A stretch of DNA of 64,000 nucleotides from Dioszegia crocea (taxonomy: Eukaryota; Basidiomycota; Tremellomycetes; Tremellales; Bulleribasidiaceae), in assembly GCA_001600615.1 (NCBI GenBank), contig BCKK01000004.1, positions 1,638,309-1,702,308 of the forward strand. The letters are read 5' to 3'. Positions 33,847-45,852 of the stretch are shown one piece after another. Both the position numbers and the translations under genes were made by a program. Numbering within the stretch: position 1 is the stretch's first letter; the number at the start of each line of letters is the position of its first letter. A model generated the notes under the pieces. The model was not told the origin of the DNA. It searched no databases and was given only the letters and a program-made list of their open reading frames with translations.

Positions 33847-36800
33847 CTACTGTTGCACCGTAACACCCTGCCTCGGGCGATAATGCAGAAGCATATCCCC
33901 ACCACCACCATAGTACTGCTTAAGCGTCGCCAGTGTGATACGTGGATCAACCACTCTATCCCCACAAAGCAGCTCTAGCGCATCTTCAGGGTAAACCAAT
34001 TCTGCTTCCTCGTTGGTAATGGCAGAGTCCGTCGCAGACGGTCGTCGACCCGAACCACCAAGTCCTGCAATAGGGATAGGCAGGGTGTTGCTCGTTTTCC
34101 GAGGATTGGCAGTGATTCGAGAATGGATCGAGATGATGGATCCTGCTCGAGCGCGAGAGTTGCCAAGGTCAAGCTTTTCAAAAATGAAGGCCATAACCTT
34201 TCTCGCTCGAAGGATACGAGAAGCGGAAAGTCGGTTCGTACTACACGTCAGCACATCTCTTGCGCGTGACTCACCCTTCAGGCATCTCTTTCAGACCGCA
34301 GTTTGGTACAGGCTCAAGGATGAATGTCAATTTGACGGGATCCTTGACTCTGCTCCGGCTGGTAAAGAGGTAATCTAACAGCCAGAGCGGACTGTTTGAC
34401 TCGATCGCCTCGAGGTCTTTATCGGTGGATGAGACTTGAGATCGGTAGGTCACCACCCACGCGCCAGCATCTTTGGATTCTTCCGAGATGAGGAGGGCAG
34501 TAGTGGGTGGGAAGGCGACGGGAGGGGCGTCGTATGGTCCTGGAGGGCGGAAGGGGTGCGAGCGAACAGTTTCCAAGATCTCCAGCTGTAACTTCTCTCT
34601 GTCGGACAGCTTTGGGCCCTGCTTTAGTCAGCTCTGAAGAGAATGATATGTGCTGGCACAGGTGCGGTACCACCCTATTCCCTTGGTTCCCGAACGCAGG
34701 GAAAAGTAGGAGCGTGGCGAGGCCATGGGGAAGAACCACCGAAACGCCTAGACTCACGTTATCCTCCTCCACCACCGGCTCATTTTCCACCACAGGACTC
34801 ATAACCTCCTTATCCTTCTTCTTCCCAAATACCTTAAATTTCCCCATCATCTTCCCGCCCGGAGTAGGCGGCGCAGGTGTCGACGGCGCCTTCTCACCCG
34901 GCGTAGGCGGCACATCCTTCTTATCCACCGCTTCGCGATTCGGACTGCTATCCACCCTCTTTCTGACTGAAAAGTAGTCACCCCGACTATCCGTAGGTCC
35001 CGGACTGGTCGTTCCGGCGCCTAACGAGTTCGGACCTGGACTCTGCGGGATGGCCGTCAGAGGTCCATTGCGGAAAGAATGGAATGATTGGGCAGTCGGC
35101 GCAGAGCGCGAGAGAGGAGATTCGATATCTGGAAGAAGGGCCGGTCGGGCGGCGGGTGATGCGATACCCAATATATTGAGAGAGGGAGTCTGGGAAAGAC
35201 TAGACAATGCCCTGGCGCGGTGTGTTGGGGTACTGCCATTAGGTCGTTCGATTGATATATGGGTTGGAGCGGGACTGCGGCTGAGGGAAGGACCGCTCGT
35301 TGCGGGGGAAGAGGTGAGTTCCTTTTCTTCGGCTTTGATTAGGCCTTGGAACAGATTCGCAAGTGCCCATTTCCCAAGATTCACTGTATTGTCAGCGCAC
35401 CCCAAGAAGTGAGACTCACCCCTCATGTCCTCCTTGATCCCCTCGACTTCCAACCCCAGCTCATCCGCGTATACCTCCGCATCAAACGCTCGGGATTCCT
35501 CCATGTGAATGACCAGACTTCCGATTCGCGTATCGACCTGACACCACGTAATGACCATAGTCTCCCCCTCAACCCTATGCTTCACCATCTCCAACACCTC
35601 ATTGCTATGCTTCCTAATCGCCGCACCCGCCTCCACACCCCGCTCCAGATCCAACGCAGCGGCAACTTCTGCCGCCGAGAATCGGCCGATGCACACGCCT
35701 CGGATTATATTCCACGCTGCTACCTCGCCTTCTGTATCCACAGTCAATACGTGTTGCCTGTCATTCAAGAGTAGAGAGCGGACTAATCCAGGCCGGCCCG
35801 CAATGATCGAGTCTGGCCTTTTGCGCAAAGGCGTGGCTTCCGAGGCGATCTCACGTTCCTCAAACTCGTGGCGCGCTGCAGCCTCGGGCTTGCGAGGAGA
35901 GACAGGATCTCGTCCATCGATCGACGTTCGGCTTACGCCTCGCGAGAATCCTATAGAGTAAGGCGAGTCCGCCATGCCGAGGCAGACGAGCGAGCTGTAG
36001 GGCAGGCCATTGAGCGTGTCGGGACCGTGAGCGTGACCGTTCGGCTCGTCGTGCAGGGACATGTCGGAAAGGAAGGAGGTAGCAATGGACCCAGCGATAG
36101 GCTCACCAGACATCGTAGTGCGTCTAGCGCTGGGGATGCCAAGGCGATCCCGAGCGGGTGAGGATGTTGCTGCGTTCAGCGGTGAGCCATTGACATTCAC
36201 CTCGGGTCGAGGAGAAGGTGCAAACGCGACCGTCCTTTCCCTCGAGTCAAAGTGGGACGACTCGTCCTCGACAATGCTGGGCTTCCTAGCTCCATCAAAT
36301 GCCGACGCCAACTCTCCAGCCTTGCCATAACTCGCGCCTTCGTATGAGCTCCGATTGATACGCCGGCCTGTATCGCGCCACCGTTTGATATCCGCACTGC
36401 CATTCGCAGTCCACACGTACTCGTCGTCCATTGCGACAATGGCTCGAATACCCTCGTCTCCAGCTTTCGATTCACCGTTGTTTGTATCTGGCCCGGCTTC
36501 GCGTCCGAGTAGGACACACTCTCCATCGGCGATATCTGTGACCTGCTCGACATCTACTGCGCAGATGTGGCCATCGCGAGAACCAGAGTAGAAGCGCTCG
36601 AGGTTTGGGTGGTTTGAAAAGAGGGACCAGACGGAAGATGTGTGGTGGTTGAATGTATGTATACATCGGTGTGCAGCGAGTGACCAGAGCTTGATCGTGG
36701 TGTCGGAACTGCCGGAAAGGAGCTGGTATTAGCGATGTCTAGTGCTTGACTCACATATCGTCCATCTTCGCTGACAATAACACTGCGGACACAGTCGGAA

Positions 36801-38091
36801 TGTCCGATAAGCTTGCCGACACTGCGATCTCCAGATCGGGGATCCCAAAGTCTAATGACTCGCTCGGGTGTTCCTGCAGCTAGAATCTGACCAGCAGGAT
36901 CTGGAATCAGCGCGTCCGAATGTTGACTCACCAGTCCCTAGGGCGTAGACACTGCCTCGCTCGCCCTCCATGCCCACTCCGCCATAATCGTCAATGACAT
37001 CCATGTTAATGCTGAGGATAGGCGCATCGGGATGAGGACTCTGTACGTCCCAAATGCTCAATCTCCGATCTAGCGATCCGGAGAAGAGCAGGCTCGGGTG
37101 CTTCGCCCAGGCTAGGCATCGGACGTAATCCTTGTGTGTGCCGATGAGAGAAGGGGAGAGACCTTCCGCGTCGGATGCTGCGTGAGGCGACCAAGCCCGG
37201 ACCGTACGGTCTGACGAGGCTGTGATGACTGTTTGATTGAGGTTGCAGAGGAGTAGAGCGTTGACCCAGTCGGTATGGGTTTGAGCGGATTGACGAAGGG
37301 TGGTTTCTGGGGGCTGGGGGTCAGCTGGCTCCGTGCAGAGTCTGGCGGTATCAAAGCCGTGTATCTCCCTAGGAGGGACTGTGCGACCGGCGAGGGATCG
37401 AGAAAGGGAGGAGCCCGAGAAAGAGTGTAAGAGCGACGATGGAATCATGAGACAAGGTTCCGAGACTCTTAACCGATTGGAGGAACGGACAAGTAGAGGC
37501 GAAGACAGCAACATGACTTACCTTCTGCGCCAAAGCCTCAGCATCCACCTCCCATCTATCCTCATACGGCACTTCCCCTCTCGGCTTCCCAACCTCCTCC
37601 TCATCATCCGAACTATCCCTCTCTCCAGACTCATCATCATCGCTCTCATCCTCGTCCTCCTCAAAGAACTCCGCCCCATCTCCGACCTTCTCCCACTTCA
37701 CCCGACTCCCTCTTCCAGGCTGAATCTCATATCTCCCTCCACGCCTACGCTTGTGCGGCACATTCAACTCCCATGAACAGACCAGCCCATCCCGCGCGCC
37801 AGAGTACAGGATGCCACCTGGCGATTGGTTGTTCTCCAATAATGTCGACGTGTCGAGTGCGAGTGAAGTGACGCCAAGGCAGTGCTTCGGTTGCGCAGGT
37901 GCGATCTCTTCTGGTGAGAGGAAGGGGTTGCGAGATTGGAAGTCTCCGTTCTGGCCATTCTTGGGCGTGAAGAAGGGGGATGGATGACCTCGGCGCGGCT
38001 GGTCCAGTGAGGGTAAGGTGAGATAGGGTGGGGGCTCGCTTGGCGAGGGCAGAATGTAAGAGACCCTCCTTTTGATAGCGGGATTAGCCAT
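33847..38091 (-). CDS. WDR48/UAF1 (Bun107) homologue, WD40 deubiquitinase regulator
   Basis: Model: seven exons (38091-37522, 37313-36932, 36900-36755, 36722-35420, 35383-34758, 34618-34275, 34240-33847), 1254 residues. An N-terminal WD40 propeller has the WDR48 signatures THTDWVNALLLCNLNQTVI, SSDRTVRAWS, GTHKDYVRCLAWAKHPSLLF, GTPERVIRLWDPRSGD and LLSGSSDTTIKLWSL. A long regulatory region follows, and the C-terminus has the DUF3337-type end (ALELLCGDRVVDPRITLATL, then MLLHYRPRQ). WDR48 family proteins bind and activate USP1/USP12/USP46-type deubiquitinases. An acidic insertion (EDEDESDDDESGERD) splits the first blades. Introns 2, 3, 4 and 6 are 31-36 nt; introns 1 and 5 are 208 and 139 nt. 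Confidence 0.92.
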
Positions 38092-38643
38092 GTTGAGGCT
38101 CGCCAGTGGCTATACTGTGGACAAGCTGTACACAGTGAGATTATATGTGTGCCTATGAGATGCAGATGCGGAGGATAGCCACAACGATGGCATGCGGGGC
38201 AGTGGGGCACGATCAGGGTCCGGATAAACTTGCCGTTACCCTGGGATGAGTTTAGCCGACACCCGGCCCGAGTCGTCCGGCAGCCTTCGGCAAAGTGGCG
38301 GCGAGGATGCTGCGCCCCTGCCCGTTCCTGCGAATCCTGTCCTCATGATACGATATACATAGGCGCGTGGCTTGGGCGACGCTGCAAAGTACTCCTGGGA
38401 ATCGGGCTCGCTACCATCCTCTCCAAGTATTTACTGCATCTAGCTGGGATCTCAAATTAAGGTGATGAAATAATGAACTTGGTGATCCGCGTCCGCTCTT
38501 CCCTGCAAGTGTAAGTTACTTCTTGCTCTTCTTTCCCAGCTTTCCTAACCCTCGACCTAGAGGATGTGAAACTGTTGCCTGGCCCAAGCCTCGAACTCTT
38601 CGCCTGTCTGAACCAAAGGGTTTGATGGAACGCACTTACTACC
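38092..38643. other. WDR48 promoter region and flank of an ORF relic
   Basis: About 550 bp. The part 38457-38640 still reads as protein-like in fragments on the minus strand and may belong to the relic next door. A GC-rich imperfect dyad occurs near 38260-38300. No intact gene. Confidence 0.4.
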
Positions 38644-39600
38644 CTAGAATCCCTCTGACGCTGCCAATTCGTCCCAAACAGTGCTGTGACTGAGCTCCTC
38701 AAAGTTGACTGCTCCTTCATCGTCTCTCACCCCACCCAGATTTAACCTCTCTGACTGTGTTGGTGTCAGTCCCCTCTTCACTGGGGGATCATCGCAGAAC
38801 CTGTACACCTCTGCCCTCAAAGTAAGGATGGCTTCCTTCACGTCGGTTTCGGACGCCACCGCATCCTCCAGCTGTAAGCAATTCAGGTACAGGGTGGTCG
38901 ATGGCTCTGACTGCCCCCCATAGCTTTGGTCCCCTTGAGTCAGCCTCTGTTCCATGCCATTGGTGTCTGGCTTCGCTTTGTGTGCCTCGCAGAAGGGGTA
39001 CCAGATATCCTTGACGTCCAACGTGACTGCCTGTTGCGTGGCTGGATCATCAAAGGTGATCAGGCAAGTCCTGCCGTGGGTTTTGTTCCTCGCCAGACCG
39101 TAGTTGTACTTCACAAGCTTTCCGTCGCTAGCTGCGCTGACCAACTTGGCAACAGATGCTTTTGTGCGGAAGCTGACCGTGATTTTCACGTCACAGGAGC
39201 CGAGAGATGCGTAGCCCAACTTCTCAGAGCGCGCAATGACCTTCGCTTTCTTCTTTGCGTCGATGGAGCGCGGCGCCCGAAAGTGACTTGAAATTCGTGC
39301 CTGCCGATCTTCTCGCGGTCAGGCAGTTCCCATATGCTGGGATAATCAAGCGAAATCGTGGTAAAGAGTGCGCCGTTTTTTGACTTGCTTGTCGGTAGGG
39401 TGTTGGAAAGTAAGCGCAAGAGCGGGGTGTCAGCGTTGGTCAGAGGCTGGGTAGCACCAGACAGCGCCCCGGCGTCTGCAGAGTCCAGTAGCGTCCCGAC
39501 AAAGGATCAGATGTGAAAGGATCAGAGCCGCATTTCGTCTTGGCAGCCCGGTCAATGCCGTCCTGGGCACCTGCGCCATCGGGAAGGTGAGCTGGCTGAT
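38644..39600 (-). pseudogene. Degenerate ORF with at least two frameshifts, possibly mobile-element derived
   Basis: Reading leftwards from about 39600, three minus-strand frames continue each other: one from about 39580 to 39500, a second (LLSNTLPTSKSKNGALF to GRHEFQVTF) to about 39275, and a third (RAPRSIDAKKKAKVIARSEK to WDELAASEGF) to the stop at 38644. No ATG opens the last frame and no normal introns explain the shifts (the only GT/AG pair that would join them lacks a branch point). The composition is even and protein-like with blocks such as GRTCLITFDDPATQQAV. I do not recognise the family; a retroelement gag/ORF1-like origin is a guess from its decayed, unattached state. Confidence 0.45.
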
Positions 39601-39707
39601 GTATCAGTGTATCGATGAACGGTCAGGTGCGCAAGGATAAGTTAGCTCCCCGATCCAGAAATGTTCTCACGCATCTCCAAGCCCCAAATGGACTATGCCT
39701 GGCGCAT

Positions 39708-40752
39708 CTACCAACCCTCCCGTCGCTCTTCTCGAACATGATGGTGGTGTCTTCCTTCGCCCTCGTACTGTCCCCCTTGGCCACCTTGCCCAAATTGTCC
39801 CTGACCTCCACCTCCAACAAAGCCCTGGTTAGCCCCTCCATACTGCTGATTCCCATACTGCTCACCGCCTCCGCCATACCCTCCTTGTCCCTCATACCCG
39901 CCCTGAGCCGGCCCACCGTAGCCCTTCCCTTGACCCTCATACCCTCCATACGGATCTCCTCCTGCACCACCGTATCCCTGACCTTGCCCTTGTCCCTGAC
40001 CGTACCCTTGCCCTTGCCCTCCCTGACCCCACTGGCCCTCTTGCCCTCCATATCCCCGCTGTCCTCCATATCCTCCCCCTTGCCCGCCATACCCGCCTTG
40101 CTGTCCTCCTCCGCCGTATTGTTCGTTTCCATATTGCCCACCTCGATTTTGACCCTGGCCCTGCTCCCAGCCTCCACCACCCTGATACGGCTGTTTCTGA
40201 TAACCCTGATTACCAAACTCTTGGGATTGAGAAAGGGCGTGCGAGACTTGTTCTCGGGCTTCATGCTTAGCTCGAAGAGCGTCGACTTCATCTAGACCTG
40301 CGAGTGTCAGCTTGTCTTCCGGACGTCTAACGTCACCCAGAATGATACGTACCCTTCGTCTCGATAAGCTTGTCGACTTCAGCACCTGCGAAGCCGGCCA
40401 GCAACTCTTTGGCCATAGCGAAGGATTGTGGTTTGCTGGATATAACATTCAGCAGAGTGTCGGGAAAACTGAGCAAGTAACATACCCATTCTGCGCTTGA
40501 TGTTGCTCATATGCTCGCATAGCCTCGAAGCTAGCTGCCCCAGCTATAAGTTCGTGTGCTGATTGACGTCAGCTTGTCCACGACTGGAGGCTAGGAGGCG
40601 GGGGACTCACAGAACTTGGCTTCATGTCGAGGAGTATTTTGGAACTGCTCGTATGCCTGTCGCTATTGAAATCAGCGTGGAATCCCCTACCGCAAAGAGA
40701 TTGAACCGTTGGGACATACCTCGTAAGTGTCCTCGTGCTCAAAGAAACCCAT
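39708..40752 (-). CDS. CipC-like DUF3759 protein with long G/Q/Y-rich tail
   Basis: Model: five exons (40752-40720, 40656-40611, 40558-40486, 40435-40353, 40297-39708), 274 residues. The first about 100 residues match the CipC/DUF3759 family: MGFFEHEDTYEAYEQFQN, RHEAKFSHELIAGAASFEA, YEQHQAQNGKPQSFAMAKEL and AGFAGAEVDKLIETKGLDEV. CipC proteins are small cytosolic fungal proteins induced by the antibiotic concanamycin A and by stress; the biochemical role is unknown. Here the domain is followed by about 150 residues made almost only of Gly, Gln and Tyr, with GYGG and GQGQ repeats, ending in a HHHH stretch. Typical family members stop near 110-130 residues. Confidence 0.88.
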
Positions 40753-41254
40753 ATTGAGGTTGATTGACGATGAGGCGGATATAGGACAGCCGGTCTATTT
40801 ATGAGTTTATTGGATGAGCTCAAGAGGTATGAGGCGGTGCTCCGCTCTCAATGGGTGGTCTCAGGCGGAGACACCGGGTATCCGATTCGCCGAATGACGC
40901 AAGAGTGCGACGCGTCGAGAGGTGCACCTTGCCCATCGCTGCGATAGAGTACCTTGAGAAGGCCTTCACGGAACAGGTATAAGCTGATCGTACTCGCCCA
41001 TCCTTGTGCTTCTCCTTTACGCCATAGCCTCAAGCGAAGGGAGGATAGTACAATGAGTGCTGAATCCTGCTAAATCTGAATCTCAGTGGCCATTGTCGTC
41101 CCCGGAACCATAAGTGCCACACTCCGAAACACCGCCAACCCCCATGCCGTAAGCATCTCATTTTTGCCACTTCTGGCTTCAAACCTTGACTCCCCCGGGA
41201 CGCCCCCTTGATTCTCTTACATTCTCACATCCACCCCCCATACACTACCCAAAG
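40753..41254. other. Divergent promoter between the CipC-like and Reb1-like genes
   Basis: About 500 bp shared by two divergent genes. A C-rich leader directly precedes the plus-strand start at 41255. I recognised no specific element. Confidence 0.45.
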
Positions 41255-43331
41255 ATGGAGTCATTGTTGGGAACCAACGACGACTTTGTCAATTCTCAAC
41301 TGCGTTTTGAGGAAGACACAAGCCAGCTAGGCCCGCTAGGAAGCGCCGACGATGGAGAGATGATGATGACTCTGTCTCGGGCGGCTGAGTCGGCCGATAA
41401 AGCTGAGAAGAGGCGTAAGAAGGCAGATAAGAAACGGAAGAGGGCGCTAGAGCAGGTCTTGATGGGTGCTGCGGCCGCTACGGAGGACGGGTCAGTAATC
41501 GACCCTGAGCTCTTGGGAATGCAGATCGACCTTGTGGATGGTGGCAATGGCGGCGAGGCTTCGGGTTCGGGAATGGGTGGAGGTGGAGGTGATGGCGAGG
41601 GTGGCGACGATGAGGAAGACCCTGCAGCACAGGATGAAGCTTCTCCTCCGACCAAGAAATCCAAGGGGAAACGGGCGAGGAAAGTCAAGGCGCCACCCGC
41701 TCCGGGTTACCAGGAGATCATCGGGCCGTTCCCTAGTGAAGATGGCGAGGGCCCGGCACCTCAATCGATGTTGGATGATAGCGGAAACCCACTCCACCCT
41801 CCACCTGTCGTAGGCTCCTTCCGCAAGAAGCACGCCGTCACTCCTGAGGAATTACGATCGCAATTCACACAGCCCGGAGCGATGCAGTCGTACCTCTCTG
41901 AAAGGTGGATGACGACTAAAGAGCTCAAACGGTTGGAAGAGGCTGGTAGTGAGTGCTACGAATCATGGGGTGGATCTTTAGCTGACTTCTCAGTTCTTAC
42001 ATACAAGAAGGGCACATTTACCAAGGCTGAAGAGGATGCGATTAGGCGAAGCGTGTCGTACTTCCAGCAGGTGAGGATATCTCGATCTTGCTATCTACTA
42101 AGCTTACCCCTGCAGGCAAATCATCTAAGCGACGACGGAGTGTCAGAAGCACTCATGGCGAAGAAGAATAAGAACTCGCCATATCAAGGCTTGTGGAGCG
42201 AGATCGGTAAGTCTCATGTCGATGTATCCGGACAAAAGCTGATACCTGTCAGCATCTGCGGTTCCTGGTCGACCCGTTCGTTTCGTCCAGAAGTACGTCA
42301 AGAGGCTATACGATACCCGTGCCCGTAAAGGCAAGTGGACAGAGAAAGAGGACGAGGATTTACTGAGGTGAGTTGTCGCGCCTATGTTATCCAGGTCAGG
42401 AAACTGACGATGTAGGGTTTACGCCACCTCGGGCGGAAGCTGGGTCATGGTCGCGCAGACTGTCGATCGATCAGAGGAAGATTGCCGAGCGAGATGGAGG
42501 GATTGTCTTCGAACTCGGACTGATCGCGATGAGGGTGAGTCTGCCCTGTATATTGTGGACATTGCGTATTTGAAGCTGACCCTCCAGGGCGATGGACAAA
42601 AGCGGAAGAAGCCCAACTTCTCACTGCTATCAAAGAGGCCAACGCTGCTTCGGGCAAAGACGAGATGGCGCGCGATCCACCATGGGAAGTGGTGACTTTG
42701 AAAATGGATGGGAAGAGGACTTCAATGCAATGTCGCAAGAAGTGGTATGTGCATCAATCCAGTCTGGTACCCGTGCTGATGAAGCAGGCAAGCTAGGATG
42801 TGGCCCGATCTCGTCGGACTCGCAGATGAAGATCTACCCCCGCTTGACGAGGCAGATGTAGGTGCTGAATCCGATAATGGCCCCGAGGCCGGGTCCTCTA
42901 CACCTAAAAAGAGCTACAATGCGAGAATGTCAGTGACGGAGAAGCACAAGTTGGTCAAAGTGTAAGCTCCCAATCTGAGCAATCTTTGAAGAGCGAGCTG
43001 ACACACGTTCAGGCTCCTTGATCTTGCCCCTGGAGACACCTCCGAGATAGACTGGACAACCATATCCAGCATCCACTTCCCGCGAGTGACGGCCGGGGCA
43101 CTCGCCAAGGTGTTCAAGAATATGGTCATTAAGACAGGATCGGAATTATCGGCTCCGTTACCTGGTACGTCTTGTTGGTCCTGTCTGGCCACGTACCTGG
43201 TCGCAGTGGTACGTACACATACTAACAACACAGACATTTTGGCTGAGCTCCAAAAGACCCTGCCGGCTGATACCAGACGGGCCAATCCGGTCTACAAATC
43301 GTCAAAGGTTGTTCCGGCCGTCGAGGATTAG
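41255..43331 (+). CDS. Reb1/TTF1-like Myb DNA-binding protein
   Basis: Model: nine exons (41255-41948, 41994-42070, 42116-42206, 42253-42367, 42416-42534, 42588-42744, 42788-42961, 43013-43164, 43234-43331), 558 residues. An acidic N-terminus with Lys-rich nuclear signals (KKADKKRKR, KKSKGKRARK) leads to a Myb/SANT block: KKGTFTKAEEDAIRR, GRPVRFVQKYVKRLYDTR, KGKWTEKEDEDLLRVYATSG, GRWTKAEEAQLLTAI and MQCRKKW. The order and the KYVKRLYDTR motif are those of Reb1/TTF1 proteins, which bind rDNA terminators and some Pol II promoters. All introns are 43-69 nt. The start is the first ATG in a C-rich leader; earlier codons lack an ATG. Confidence 0.85.
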
Positions 43332-43635
43332 AAAAGGTGAAATTGGGAGTAGAGCGTGGAGTCGCGAGACCGCACGTCGAGGCTTGTACTGTACGAGAGG
43401 TGATGTGAGATAGCTCGGGAGTGGAAAGGGGGATTTGAATTGTACAGCAAATGATACGCGAGATGTGATTATTACGACCAAACACTCTCGCGCAAAACGG
43501 AGATGGAACACGGATACTAAGATACAATACAAGACCTGACTGAAAGCCAATGACCTAACCCCCAACCCTGAGCCCAACCCTGAGCCCAAAGCTCTTCCCC
43601 GGCTTGCGCGCAATCCGAGCCAGCACCTATCCGCC
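43332..43635. other. Short convergent 3' region with a 12-nt tandem repeat
   Basis: About 300 bp between two convergent genes. CCCAACCCTGAG is repeated twice in tandem, plus a partial copy, at 43561-43590. No gene. Confidence 0.5.
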
Positions 43636-45744
43636 TCATCGCTCAAGATTGCTCCACACGGACCCAGATGAGCCCCTGCGCCCCGTCGGGTCCCTGGAAG
43701 TAGGCGAAGATTGCCCTGATGTTCGGCTTTCGCGACGAGAGGGGATGAGGCCACTGGGTGCGGATTTGGAAGGTGTGAGGCCTGGATGACGGGCGGTATG
43801 TTGTGGACTAAAAAGTCAGTCTGTGGTCCGGAATGCTTGAAAGGGGGAACTTACGGATTGGAAGATGAGTAGTCAACGCTGTTGGTCAGCAGAGATAACA
43901 TGAGGCGCAAGCAGAGTAGAAGGACGTACTGCACATATGCCCGAAGAATCCCATCGAGGCTTTCGAGGCAACATCTGCGAGTTGTCAGTGTTTGTCCTCA
44001 TGCTCAGACTTGATGGACTCACTGTATCGTCTCCCCTACATCATGCGCGAAATGTAGCGTGCTGGATCTAGGCAGGATGACGTCAATCTCAACAATTAGA
44101 TCGTCGCTATCCGTCAGCTTGTGCGTGCGATCCTGTCGCGCTATCCAGCTTACCCGATATGATAACATTCCACATCTGCGATTTCCAACACTGGGTTGAA
44201 ACGCGTGACGAGATATAGGACTCTCGTTACTTGATCCCGAGAAGAAGATCTCCCAGATACTGCTTGAGTCAGTTATGTTTCTTCAGCGCATCGGTCTTTC
44301 GCACAGACGATCGAAAGATAGACAACGCACAATTTCTGAAATTCTCCAATAGCGTCTTTACCCACTCCACAATGATATAGGTACTGAGCACCATCCCGCC
44401 TATTGGATCCAGGAGGCGCCAGGCGAAGACTTTACCAAGATACTGTGGGTGTAAGCTTTGGAGGCTCTCGACCTCCTCATATCACAAGAACGCGAGCCAG
44501 AAGCTCACCGGAAAGCCTAAAGACATGATATTGAAGAAAACGTCATTCTCTGCATCCTGGGCAAGAGCCTGGACGCCGGATGAAGGTATACGGGAACACC
44601 AGACCCATCTGATAGATAAGCTTTGGATCCCAGGCAGCGTGCCCGGAGAAGGCAGCTCACAGAACAGCTTTGACGCCTATCGTAGCTAACATGGTGCTAC
44701 CCTGTCAGCTGCAGTTCGCTATGATTTCGATCCGGGTGGGTAAACTCACGCTATGCCGATGGTACTTAGGTCTACTGGAGATTCGTCTGAGGGCGATCTG
44801 GCGCGTTGGAAAGACTCGATGAAGACTTGGACGAAGGACGCAATCATCGCCACGGAGAAGATGAGCTACGGCGTGTTAGCTGCTGCCCGTCACGATCTGC
44901 AAACCAAGTGGGACAGCTTACCACACCGAGCGGTTCGAACCGCTTCTTTCCAGCTGGATACTAGTCAAGAGTCAGCTTAGGTTGATGTCCAAAAGACATG
45001 AAACATCAGCTTACGATATGATGATCCCCTTTGACACCGATAGCCCAGCTCGTTCCGAGAATGATGAATGTGCTCAGCAGATCCAGGACGGAATCGACCA
45101 GAGAAGCAGTAAGAGAGATGGAGGACGAGTAGAGAACCGCAAAGACCTTGGCTACGACGAGCATGATGTTGACTGCAGTATTGACTGTGAGATCAGCTAT
45201 GAACCCCGTAATTGACCTAGTCAACGGCACAACCGAGGCCTGACGTATGTTGCCACCTCCTTCGACAAATGATAGAGCTTGAGACGCGTCATGGGACAGA
45301 CTCGACAAGTAGAGAGTTGCTTCAAGCCAGACGCAATCTAGCGGAAAACTTACCATACAACGCAATCTGAGCAATCTTTTCCCTCTTCTCTTCCCTCTTC
45401 TCCCCATCTAACAATCCCGTACTCTCCCCCGCTTCCTCATCTGGGAGTTTAACCCCACTATCACCCGCCCCAGTCCCTTCACTACCCCCGCCAGCGCTCT
45501 TCTTCGCGTGCTTCACCTTCCAGGTTGACCCTCGCCGCATCCACTGCTCAGCGAGCTCATCATCCTCTTCTTCACTTGTATATCTCTCGTCTTCCAGATC
45601 TTGCAATAGCTGCGTGTAGGTCTTCGGATGCTTTGCGGATCGTTGATGTCCCGTCCCGGCGTGAAAAGAGGTCGCGACGGTATAAGGGATAGAACCAGAG
45701 AGGATTGAGTCCACCTCGACGTAATGCTCCTGCAGAAGCGCCAT
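43636..45744 (-). CDS. Cation diffusion facilitator, Mn-type (MTP-like)
   Basis: Model: twelve exons (45744-45354, 45184-45015, 44960-44922, 44865-44750, 44696-44661, 44608-44509, 44442-44331, 44259-44154, 44106-44023, 43974-43930, 43878-43855, 43807-43636), 464 residues. A hydrophilic acidic N-terminus precedes the CDF membrane domain: SISLTASLVDSVLDLLST (DxxxD), YPAGKKRFEPLG, a second DxxxD in LAQDAENDVFFN, and LLDPIGGMVLSTYIIVEW. The cytosolic C-terminal domain includes HIGDDLIVEIDVILP. Both metal sites being DxxxD rather than HxxxD points to the Mn/Fe-type CDF subgroup, exporting Mn from the cytosol to an organelle or outside. Intron 1 is about 169 nt; the intron after exon 7 has a weak GTGCGT donor. 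The Ser-rich tail after exon 11 is less certain. Confidence 0.88.
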
Positions 45745-45852
45745 ATGCTCATAGTAGGGTCTTATCTATCTTATCAGCTTTCGTATCTATTAACAGATCA
45801 AGGCATTTGTAGTCTCGAATCATCAGACGTCCCATAGCAAGGATGAATCAAC

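Noticed and set aside
39615..40295. Long plus-strand and second minus-strand open frames of about 220 codons over the CipC-like tail
   Set aside because: They are shadows of the repetitive Gly/Gln/Tyr codons; they lack introns, domains and continuity with neighbours.
45185..45353. Coding exon between exons 1 and 2 of the CDF gene (frame with LYLSSLSHDASQAL)
   Set aside because: It cannot be joined at both ends in frame with good splice sites, and the CDF membrane domain reads through without it.
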